Under the pieces are notes generated by a model. It saw nothing but the letters and a program-made list of their open reading frames with translations, ran no database searches and was not told where the DNA came from. Shown here in pieces: positions 43,843-52,041 of a stretch of 64,000 nucleotides of DNA. Source of the stretch: Neoroseomonas terrae (GTDB lineage: Bacteria; Pseudomonadota; Alphaproteobacteria; Acetobacterales; Acetobacteraceae). The stretch is taken from contig NZ_JAAEDI010000006.1 of assembly GCF_018129025.1 (NCBI RefSeq), positions 62,001-126,000 of the forward strand, written 5' to 3'. The position numbers and the translations under genes were made by a program. The number at the start of each line of letters is the position of its first letter. Within the stretch, counting starts at the first letter, position 1.

Positions 43843-46277
43843 GCGGCCCCCCGCAACGCCGGCGTCCCGCCTTCCCGGCCGACTGTCTGCGTCACCGGCA
43901 GCAGGGCGAAGTAGCGGCGGGTGACGGCATCGGACAGCGCGGCGATGCGGGCCGCCATGGCCTCCAGCCGGGGCGGCAGGTTCGCCGCCGCCATCGCCTG
44001 GTCCGGCGCGGCGACGAGTTCGGCGACCATCGCCTCCGCTTCAGCCAGCAACGACGCGGCTTCATCCGGCAGGGCACTGTCCTCGGCCGCCGCGACTTCC
44101 GAGAGGTTGCGGCTGATCGCCTCGAGCTGGAAGGCGAGCGCCCGCGGGTTGGAAGCGTCCGCCAGTACCAGGTCAAGCGCCGGCGCCGGCTGCAACACGG
44201 TCAGATAGCGGCTGCGATAGGTGATCACGCTGTCGCACAGCTCCAGGATGAGGCGCAGCCCTCCTTCGATGCGTGTCGGCGGTTCGTCCAGCGCGAAGCC
44301 AACTTCTGACGCGATCGCCTGGGCGCGTTCCACGCGGCGGCCGAGATCGAGGAACAGCCAGGCGCCGCCGCGCACCATGCTCTCGGCGGCGACGCCGGCG
44401 ACCGCGGTGGCGAAGCGCAGCACTGCGATCATGGCGCGGCCGATCGCTTCCAGGTTGTTTCCGGCCTGCTGCATTTCCGCCCGCGCGGTGCGCAGCGTCA
44501 GCGTGAAGGTCGCGTACATGTCCGCGGTCAGCCGGTCGCGCACCATCGCGGTCAGCGCGGCGATGCGGTCGGCGACATGCGTCATCGCGCCGTCCTCGCG
44601 CAGCGCGGCGGCGATGACGCTCGGCAGCCCCTGTGCGGCGGAGGAGCCCGTGACCTCCTCGGCACCCGCAAAGCCGGCATGGGCCAGGCAGCGGGCGAGC
44701 GCCGCGACCTCGGCCGCCTCGCGCGGCAGCACCACCCCGCGGGTGATCCGCGCCTGCGTCGCCCGTACCAGCCGCGCGGCGCGTTCCAGCCGTTCCGTGT
44801 AGCGGCCGAGCCAGAACAGGTTGTCGGCGACGCGGGACGGCAGCGCCCCGTGGGTGCGGCGGATCGGCAGCGGCGGCAGCAGGGCCGGCGCGGGGCCGAT
44901 GATGTCGGCCCCCTCATCCGCCAGGACCCAGACGTCCTTCGAAAGCCCCTGGGCCGGCAGGGCGCCGCCGAGCGCGCCGGACTCCGCGATCCGTGCCAGC
45001 CCACCGGGCATCACGCGCCATCCGGCGCCGTCGAAGATGGCGAACATGCGCAGCACGAGCGAGCGGGGTTCGAGCCCGGCAGGCGTGACGCAGGGAACGA
45101 GGGAAGGCGGCGGCGGCCGCGTCGCCGCCGCAGCGGCACCAGCGTCAGGTCCGGGCAGCGCCTCACCCGCCACGTTGCGGAGCTGCCAGCCGGCCTCGCC
45201 GCCCATGCGCGCCAGACCGCCATCGTCGCCGAGCCAGACCGTATCGACCGACGGCAGCGCCAGCGTCTCGCCCAGCAGGCGCTCCGTCAGTGCCGGGAGA
45301 AAGGCGGCCAGCGCCGGCGCTTCCGCTAGCGCCGCGCCCGGCGCGTTCAGGATGCGCACCGCGCCGTTCCGCGCCGCGTCCAGCAGCCCCGGCACGCCGC
45401 CCGTGCCGGCCTCGGAGGATTCCAGCGGATCGAGGCCGGCGCCCTCGACCCGAGACAGCAGCACATCCACACGCTGCAGCCCTTGCAGGGTCTTCAGGTA
45501 AAGCGCGCCGCCCCGTACCGTGAGATCACCGCATTCGACGAGCGCGCAGGACAATTCGCGCGACAGCAGCATGTCCTCGAACCAGCGCGGTGCGTGGGTG
45601 CCCCGCGTCAGCAGCGCCACGGCCGGGTCGCCGCGCTCCGGCGGCGCCAGGCGCTGCAACGCATCCTGCCAGAGATCGAAGAAGGGCCGGAGCGAGCGGA
45701 TCTGTATGCCGCGGAAGGCCTCCGGCATCACGCGGCCGAGCAGGCGGCGGTTCTCCCGCGCCATGCCGGGCCCGGCCGGTGCGCTGGTGCGGTCGGCCAG
45801 CACACGCCACCGCCCGTCCGGCCCGCGCAGCAGGTCGACCGCGTAGAGATGCAGCAACGGTCGTGGCGGCATCGCCCCGCGACTGTGGCAGGCGCGGAGG
45901 AAGCCCGGGTTGGCGAAGACCAGCGCGGGCGGGACCAGCCGTTCCGCCAGCAGCGCCTGCGGTCCGTATAGATCGGCGAGGATCGCCTCCAGCAACCGCG
46001 CGCGCTGGACAATGCCGGCTTCGAGGGCCGCGAACTCCGTCGCCGGCAGCACCACGGGCAGCGGGTCACAGCGCCAGGCGACGCCGCGCTTCGACCCAGG
46101 CAGCAAGCCGGCGATGCTCTCATCCTCGAAGGCGCGGTCCAGCCGGCGGGCCCGCTCGGCCAGTGCCCCTTCCCCCATGCCGCCCATGATGCCGAGCAGC
46201 GGCCGCCAATGGGCACGCACCCCGCCGCGCCCATCGACCATCTCGTCGATGGGCGTGACTGCGTCGAATTCAGCCAT
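43839..46277 (-). CDS. Circularly permuted ATP-grasp peptide ligase fused to alpha-E domain
   Basis: An 812-residue fusion. Residues about 50-475 form the circularly permuted ATP-grasp (CP_ATPgrasp) with RTSAPAGPGMARENRRLLGRV, DLTVRGGALYLKTLQGL and the DPLESS region. Residues about 478-795 form the all-helical alpha-E domain (RVADNLFWLGRYTERLERAAR, then GGAWLFLDLGRRVERAQ). In many genomes the two are separate genes; here they are one polypeptide. The ATP-grasp is expected to ligate a carboxylate to an amine, and the alpha-E domain is a predicted partner of unknown mechanism. It lies between the two transglutaminase proteins in an overlapping operon. Confidence 0.9.
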   Translation of the reverse strand: MAEFDAVTPIDEMVDGRGGVRAHWRPLLGIMGGMGEGALAERARRLDRAFEDESIAGLLPGSKRGVAWRCDPLPVVLPATEFAALEAGIVQRARLLEAILADLYGPQALLAERLVPPALVFANPGFLRACHSRGAMPPRPLLHLYAVDLLRGPDGRWRVLADRTSAPAGPGMARENRRLLGRVMPEAFRGIQIRSLRPFFDLWQDALQRLAPPERGDPAVALLTRGTHAPRWFEDMLLSRELSCALVECGDLTVRGGALYLKTLQGLQRVDVLLSRVEGAGLDPLESSEAGTGGVPGLLDAARNGAVRILNAPGAALAEAPALAAFLPALTERLLGETLALPSVDTVWLGDDGGLARMGGEAGWQLRNVAGEALPGPDAGAAAAATRPPPPSLVPCVTPAGLEPRSLVLRMFAIFDGAGWRVMPGGLARIAESGALGGALPAQGLSKDVWVLADEGADIIGPAPALLPPLPIRRTHGALPSRVADNLFWLGRYTERLERAARLVRATQARITRGVVLPREAAEVAALARCLAHAGFAGAEEVTGSSAAQGLPSVIAAALREDGAMTHVADRIAALTAMVRDRLTADMYATFTLTLRTARAEMQQAGNNLEAIGRAMIAVLRFATAVAGVAAESMVRGGAWLFLDLGRRVERAQAIASEVGFALDEPPTRIEGGLRLILELCDSVITYRSRYLTVLQPAPALDLVLADASNPRALAFQLEAISRNLSEVAAAEDSALPDEAASLLAEAEAMVAELVAAPDQAMAAANLPPRLEAMAARIAALSDAVTRRYFALLPVTQTVGREGGTPALRGAA

Positions 46278-49200
46278 AACGTCTCAAATCTAGGGTGAAG
46301 GGCAGTTCGAGGCCCGGCGCCGGCTCCGGCGGCACCATCGGCCCCGGCGTATGGCCGAAGGGAAAGAAGCGGGCGCGGCGGCGCGCCTCTGCCTCATTGG
46401 CATTGACCGGATAGCGGTCGTAGTTGCGCCCGCCGGGATGCGCGACGTGATAGGTCAACCCGCCCAGGCTGCGACCGTTCCAGCGGTCGAAGACATCGAG
46501 CACCAGCGGCGTCTGGGGGCGGATCGTGGGGTGCAGCGACGATGGCGGGTTCCACGCCTTGAAGCGGATGCCGGCGATGAACTCCCCGGCCCGTTCCGTC
46601 GCGCGCAGCGGCACGGCGACGCCGTTCACCGCGAGCAGATGGCGATCCGGAACCCAATTGCTGACACGCGCCTGCACGCGCTCCGCGCTGCTGTCGACAT
46701 AGCGCGCGGTCCCGCCGGCAACCTGGTCCTCCGCCAGCACATGCCACGGTTCCAGCGCGTGCCGCAGTTCCAGTCCGACGTCGCGCACCGTGACCTCCCC
46801 GATCACCGGAAAGCGGAAGGCGAGATGCGGTGCGAACCAGTCGGCCTCCATCGGCGCGCCGATGCCGCGTAGTTCGTCGATCGCGTCGCGGAAATCCTGC
46901 TCCGCGAAATGCGGCAGCATGAACTGGTCGTTGAGCCGCGTGCCCCAGCGCACGAGCCGCCGCTCATAGGGCCGCTCCCAGAAGGCCGCGAGCGCGGCGC
47001 GCATCAGCAGCACCTGCACGGCCGACATCTCGGCATGCGGCGGCATCTCGAAGCCGCGGAACTCGACGAGGCCGCGCCGGCCGCTGCTGCTGCCCGGATC
47101 GTACATCTTGTCGATGCAGAATTCGGTGCGGTGCGTGTTGCCGGTCATGTCCGCGAGGATGTTGCGGAACAGCCGGTCGGTCAGCCAGGGCGGCACTTCC
47201 TGCCAGGCATGGACCTTGGAAAAGGCGATCTCCAGCTCATGGATCGCATCCATCCGCGCCTCGTCGATGCGCGGATGCTGGCTGGTCGGGCCGATGAACA
47301 GGCCGGAGAACAGGTAGGACAGCGAGGGGTGGTTGTGCCAGAAGCCGACCAGCGACTTCAGCAGGTCCGGCCGGCGCAAGAAGGGGCTCTGCGAAGCGGT
47401 CTCGCCGCCCATCACCACATGGTTGCCGCCGCCGGTGCCGACATGGCGGCCATCGGTCATGAACTTCTCGGCGGCGAGGCCGATCTGGCGCGCTTCCTCG
47501 TACAGTTCCTCCGTACGGCCGACCACATCCTCCCAGCCGGTCGCCGGATGGATGTTCACCTCGATGACGCCCGGATCCGGCGTGACGGAGAAGTTCAGCA
47601 GCCGCGGATCGGAGGGCGGCAGGTAGCCTTCCAGCACGACCTTGCGGCCCATCTCGGCGGCCGTCGCCTCAACGGCCGCGACCATGTCCAGCCAATCCTC
47701 GGCGGCGAACAATGGCGGGAAGAAGATGTGCAGCTTGCCGTCACGCGATTCGACCGAAAGCGCAGTTCGGACCACGCCCGGATCGGACTCCCCGATCACG
47801 GGGATGTCCTGCAGCTGGGGCCGGAAATCCTCGATCGAGGAAGCGGTCCCCTCACCCGCGCGCGGCGAGCGCAGGGCGCGCTGGTCCAGCGCCTCGGGCG
47901 GCAGCTGCGCCCGCATCGCGCGTTGCGCCATTAGCGCGGCGTGCGGCGGCAGGTCGTCTCGCCAGGCGAAGGGGTCGGCCTCGTAGTCGTGCGCGCGCAG
48001 AGCATCCTCGGGCGACATCCAGGGCAGCGAGTTCAACGGCAGGCGGAACCCAATCGGGCTGTCGCCGGGGATCAGGAACAGGTGGTCGCCGCGGAAGAAC
48101 CAGCGGCCGGACTGCCAGCGGCGGACGCCATCCTGGATGACACGGCGGATCGGCAGCACCGAGCCGACCTCGGCCGCCAGCCCCTGCCCGAAGACGCGGG
48201 CGAGGCGCTTGCGCTCCAGCGCATCGGCGAGCTCCGCGTCCTCGACCACCACATTGGCCGGCAGCCGCTGCTCCTTCCACAGATAATAGTGGATGTCCTC
48301 ATGGGCGCCGTGGACGAGGCCGGGATCGACCTGCAGGCGCTCGGCCAGCAGCTTCGCGAAGCGAGAGGCGTCGGCCGACGTCGCGGTATCGCGGTCATCG
48401 TCGGAGGCGAGCAGCGCCGGGTCGGACCAGACCGGTTCGCCATCCGCGCGCCAGTGCGAATAAAGCGCCCAGCGCGGCAGCTGCTCGCCCGGGTAGTGCT
48501 TGCCCATGTTCGTCGTCAGGGCCGCGCCCGGCGACCACAGCCTGACCAGCCGCCGCAGCAGCCGCCCGGCATAGGCACGCTTGGTCGGCCCCAGCGCGTC
48601 GGTGTTCCACTCGGCCGCATCACGGTCGGAGGCGGCGACGAAGGTCGGCTCGCCGCCCATGGTCAGGCGCATGCCGAGCGCCTTCAGCTTGCCGTCGACG
48701 GCAGTCCCCGCCGTGCGGATCGCCTGCCACTGGGCCGCCGTGTAGGGCTTGGTGACGCGCGGCGTCTCGAGCACCCGGCGCACCGACATCTCGAAGGAGA
48801 ACTCGGTCTCGACCTTCTCCAGCCCGCCCGAGATCGGCGCGGCCGATTGCGGCTCCGGCGTCGCCGCCAGCGGGATATGCCCCTCCCCCGTCATCAGGCC
48901 GGAGGTGGCGTCCAGGCCGATCCAGCCGGCGCCGGGCAGGTAGACCTCGGCCCAGGCGTGCAGGTCGGTGAAGTCCGCGGTGGGGCCTTCGGGGCCATCG
49001 ACCGGCTTCTGGTCGGCAACGAGCTGGATGAGGTAGCCCGACACGAAGCGCGCGGCGTAGCCGAGGCGGCGGAGCAATTGCACCAGCAGCCAGGCGCTGT
49101 CCCGGCAGGACCCCTTGCCCTCGGCCAGGGTCTGCTCCGGTGACCAGACACCGGGCTCCATGCGCACGACATAGGCGATCCGGTGCTGGACCATCTGGTT

Positions 49201-49647
49201 GATGGCGACCAGCATGTCGACCGTGCGCTGCTCGCCGCGCGGCACCTCGGCCAGCAGGGCGTCCAGCAGCGGGCCGCCGGCGGGGTCGAGGCGGCGGAAC
49301 GGTGCGAGTTCCTGCTCCAGCGCCGGGTCATAGGCGAAGGGCCAGGTCTCGGCCTCGGGTTCCAGGAAGAAGTCGAAGGGGTTGATCGTCGCCATGTCGG
49401 CGACGAGGTCCACGGTCACGTCGAAATGCGTCACCCGCTCGGGGAAGACGAGGCGCGCCAGGAAATTGCCCTGCGGGTCCTGCTGCCAGTTCAGGAAGTG
49501 GGGCTGCGGCTCGACCTTCAGCGCGTAGGAGATGATCGGCGTCCGGCTGTGCGGCGCCGGTCGGAGCCGGATCGTCTGCGGGCCGAGCGTGGCGGGCCGC
49601 TCATAGCGGTAGGTCGTGCGGTGCGTCAGGGCGACGTGGATGGACAT
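46270..49647 (-). CDS. Transglutaminase-DUF2126 putative amidoligase
   Basis: An 1125-residue protein. Residues 1-100 are the transglutaminase N-terminal beta domain and residues about 165-260 the papain-like core, with C181 in GKGSCRDSAW, H230 in DLHAWAEVYL and D246 in GLDATSG. From about residue 290 the DUF2126 domain follows (MTMGGEPTFVAASDRDAAEW, KFMTDGRHVGTGGGNHVV, GLVEFRGFEMPPHAEMS). DUF2126 has been predicted to be a COOH-NH2 (amido) ligase of the glutamine-synthetase-like fold. The protein could thus both cleave and form peptide bonds. It begins the three-gene operon, with an eight-base overlap to the ATP-grasp gene. Confidence 0.9.
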   Translation of the reverse strand: MSIHVALTHRTTYRYERPATLGPQTIRLRPAPHSRTPIISYALKVEPQPHFLNWQQDPQGNFLARLVFPERVTHFDVTVDLVADMATINPFDFFLEPEAETWPFAYDPALEQELAPFRRLDPAGGPLLDALLAEVPRGEQRTVDMLVAINQMVQHRIAYVVRMEPGVWSPEQTLAEGKGSCRDSAWLLVQLLRRLGYAARFVSGYLIQLVADQKPVDGPEGPTADFTDLHAWAEVYLPGAGWIGLDATSGLMTGEGHIPLAATPEPQSAAPISGGLEKVETEFSFEMSVRRVLETPRVTKPYTAAQWQAIRTAGTAVDGKLKALGMRLTMGGEPTFVAASDRDAAEWNTDALGPTKRAYAGRLLRRLVRLWSPGAALTTNMGKHYPGEQLPRWALYSHWRADGEPVWSDPALLASDDDRDTATSADASRFAKLLAERLQVDPGLVHGAHEDIHYYLWKEQRLPANVVVEDAELADALERKRLARVFGQGLAAEVGSVLPIRRVIQDGVRRWQSGRWFFRGDHLFLIPGDSPIGFRLPLNSLPWMSPEDALRAHDYEADPFAWRDDLPPHAALMAQRAMRAQLPPEALDQRALRSPRAGEGTASSIEDFRPQLQDIPVIGESDPGVVRTALSVESRDGKLHIFFPPLFAAEDWLDMVAAVEATAAEMGRKVVLEGYLPPSDPRLLNFSVTPDPGVIEVNIHPATGWEDVVGRTEELYEEARQIGLAAEKFMTDGRHVGTGGGNHVVMGGETASQSPFLRRPDLLKSLVGFWHNHPSLSYLFSGLFIGPTSQHPRIDEARMDAIHELEIAFSKVHAWQEVPPWLTDRLFRNILADMTGNTHRTEFCIDKMYDPGSSSGRRGLVEFRGFEMPPHAEMSAVQVLLMRAALAAFWERPYERRLVRWGTRLNDQFMLPHFAEQDFRDAIDELRGIGAPMEADWFAPHLAFRFPVIGEVTVRDVGLELRHALEPWHVLAEDQVAGGTARYVDSSAERVQARVSNWVPDRHLLAVNGVAVPLRATERAGEFIAGIRFKAWNPPSSLHPTIRPQTPLVLDVFDRWNGRSLGGLTYHVAHPGGRNYDRYPVNANEAEARRRARFFPFGHTPGPMVPPEPAPGLELPFTLDLRRYG

Positions 49648-49786
49648 GGTCCTGCCTGGCCGGAGTGGGGAATGCTTCCCATGGATGCGCGACGCGATGC
49701 AATCCGCGGTCCACGATTCCCATCGCGGGTTGAGCCGGCGGCCGGCGGGGCCTAGCCTTCCCCCAAAACGGGAAGGGAACAGAGCC

Positions 49787-51493
49787 ATGGCCGATCTGGT
49801 GATCCGCGGCGGGACGGTGGTCGACGGGACCGGCTCGCCCCCGGTCGAGGCCGACATCGCCATCGAGGCCGGCCGCGTCACGGAGATCGGCCGCGTCGCC
49901 GCCCGGGGACGGGAGGAGATCGCCGCCCAGGGCCGCATCGTCACCCCCGGCTTCGTCGACATCCACACGCATTACGACGGGCAGGCGGTGTGGGATTCTC
50001 ACCTCGCCCCCTCCGCTTGGCACGGCGTGACCACGGCGGTGATGGGCAATTGCGGCGTCGGCTTCGCCCCCTGCCGGGCCGCCGACCGCGACAAGCTGAT
50101 CGAGCTGATGGAAGGCGTCGAGGACATCCCCGGCCCGATCCTGCATGAGGGGCTCGACTGGCGCTGGGAGAGTTTCCCCGAGTACCTCGACGCGCTGGAT
50201 GCGAGGCCGCGCGACATCGATATCTGTGCCCTGCTGCCCCACGGCGCGGTCCGCGTGCATGTGATGGGCGAGCGGGGGCTCGCGCTGGAAGACGCTAACC
50301 AGGCCGACATCGCGCAGATGCGGGCCATCACCGCCGAGGCGGTGCGCGCCGGCGCCTTCGGCGTCTCGACCTCTCGCACCATCAGCCACAAGACGCTGAA
50401 GGGTGACCCGACCCCGACCCTGCGGGCACAGGAGGAGGAGCTGCGCGGCCTCGCCCACGGGCTGCGCGAAGGCGGCGGCGGGCTGCTGGAGCTGGTCTCC
50501 GACTGGAACACGCCCGATCCGGCGACCGAGTTCGGCATGGTGCGACGGGTGGTGGAAGCCACAGGGCAACCGGTCCTGTTCTCCCTGACCGCGCGGCACG
50601 ACCGGACCCAGGCCTGGAAGGAACTGCTTGGCCTGTCCGACAAGGCAGCGGCCGACGGCCTGCCGATCCGCCCGGTGTTCCCGCCGCGGCCGATCGGCAT
50701 CCTGCTCGGGCTGAACGGCAGCCAGAACCCGTTCTCGGGCTGCGCTTCCTACAAGGAAATCGCGCATCTGCCGGCCGCCGCACGCGCGGAGGCGATGCGC
50801 GACCCGTCGCTGCGCGCCCGCATCCTCTCCGAGGACCGGGTCAGCGGGTCGAGCTTCCCGCTGATCACCCGCCTGTCCTTCGAGCGGATGTTCCCCTTCG
50901 GCGACCCGCCCGACTACGCGCCGCCGAAGGAGGCTTCGATCGCCGCCATCGCCGGGCGGGAGGGCCGCAGCGCCGAGGAGGTCGCCTATGACCTGCTGAC
51001 GGCGGCTGACGGCGGCGGCTTCATCTTCGCGCCGCTGACGAACTTCCATGACTACACCCTGTCCGCCAGCGCCGAATGCCTGCGTCACCCCAACGCCATC
51101 GCCGGGTTGTCGGATGGCGGGGCGCATGTCGGCTTCATCTCCGACGGGTCGTTCCCGACGTTCCTGCTGACCTACTGGGCGCGTGACGCGAAGGAGCAGG
51201 TCTTCGCCCTGCCGGAGATCGTCCGTCGCCTGACATCCGACACGGCGCGCGCCGCCGGCCTATCGGATCGCGGCGTGCTGAAGCCGGGAATGAAAGCGGA
51301 TCTGAACGTCTTCGACCTGGAGGCGCTGACACTGGAAGCGCCACGGATGATCGCCGACCTGCCGGCCGGTGGCCGGCGCCTGCTGCAGAAGGCACGGGGT
51401 TACGCCGCGACGGTGGTGGCCGGCCAGGTAACCTACCGTGATGGGGAGGCGACGGGCGCGCTGCCCGGCCGGCTGCTGCGCGGCCGCCGCTAG
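49787..51493 (+). CDS. D-aminoacylase-like N-acyl-D-amino-acid amidohydrolase
   Basis: A 568-residue metal-dependent hydrolase. HxH in TPGFVDIHTHYDGQAVWDSH (H60, H62) and C89 in NCGVGFAPC, 29 residues apart as in the D-aminoacylase family, where that Cys is a zinc ligand. Further family elements are GAFGVSTSRTISHK and GGAHVGFISDG. It hydrolyses N-acyl or N-carbamoyl-D-amino acids, or possibly a dihydropyrimidinone; the exact substrate is unknown. The start has GGAAGGGAA upstream. It is divergent from the ligase operon, with 139 bases between the starts. Confidence 0.9.
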   Translation: MADLVIRGGTVVDGTGSPPVEADIAIEAGRVTEIGRVAARGREEIAAQGRIVTPGFVDIHTHYDGQAVWDSHLAPSAWHGVTTAVMGNCGVGFAPCRAADRDKLIELMEGVEDIPGPILHEGLDWRWESFPEYLDALDARPRDIDICALLPHGAVRVHVMGERGLALEDANQADIAQMRAITAEAVRAGAFGVSTSRTISHKTLKGDPTPTLRAQEEELRGLAHGLREGGGGLLELVSDWNTPDPATEFGMVRRVVEATGQPVLFSLTARHDRTQAWKELLGLSDKAAADGLPIRPVFPPRPIGILLGLNGSQNPFSGCASYKEIAHLPAAARAEAMRDPSLRARILSEDRVSGSSFPLITRLSFERMFPFGDPPDYAPPKEASIAAIAGREGRSAEEVAYDLLTAADGGGFIFAPLTNFHDYTLSASAECLRHPNAIAGLSDGGAHVGFISDGSFPTFLLTYWARDAKEQVFALPEIVRRLTSDTARAAGLSDRGVLKPGMKADLNVFDLEALTLEAPRMIADLPAGGRRLLQKARGYAATVVAGQVTYRDGEATGALPGRLLRGRR

Positions 51494-52041
51494 GCGCCGG
51501 CGCGCCACGGCGGAATCGATTTCGCGGCGCCCGCCGCCACGCTGACTCCGGTCGAGTAGCACGGTTCGTCGGCAATCATTGCACGCGAAGGCACGCAGCA
51601 CGGCGTGCCGTCCCGAAGCTGTCCGTGCGCCGCGGGCGCAGGGCACCAGCGGTGATCGGGGCTCCGTGAGTGCCGGTCCTGCCGGCGCGGTCCGGCGGCC
51701 GGGTCGTTGGCCCCATCACAAGCTGATGGCGTGCGGCGCTGCCGAGAGCCCCAACGGAATCGCCAAGGACACGACACGCGCCCTGCGAGCCTTCCTGCTC
51801 TGATTCACACCCAAAGGTAGATCAGAGGCAGCAAGTTTCGTTCTGAAAGGCGAATTTTCCTCACGAGGCCGGGAGAAAACCATGCCGTTCCGGCGGTTGC
51901 CCCCTTGCGGCCACAATCGGCTGTTGTCTCGCCACCCGTCAGCACAACCTGGCTGATCGGCACAGGATTGGTAGGGAATATCATGTATTCCTTACAGGAA
52001 ACAAGATCTGCTGCCGCTTATTGCAAAAAGGGGGCAATCTC
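51494..52041. other. Intergenic stretch upstream of the RTX gene
   Basis: About 550 bases with no convincing gene. Short frames on both strands have atypical composition. From 51790 the DNA turns AT-rich, which is unusual here, and the run 51970-52041 holds a 17-base palindrome at 51975-51991 and the likely promoter region for the RTX gene. Confidence 0.45.
51975..51991. promoter_or_regulatory. Palindrome upstream of the RTX gene
   Basis: Inverted repeat GGAATA/TATTCC around a 5-base centre TCATG in an AT-rich pocket about 50 bases before the TTG start. It could be an operator for a regulator of the secreted protein; none is identified. Confidence 0.3.
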
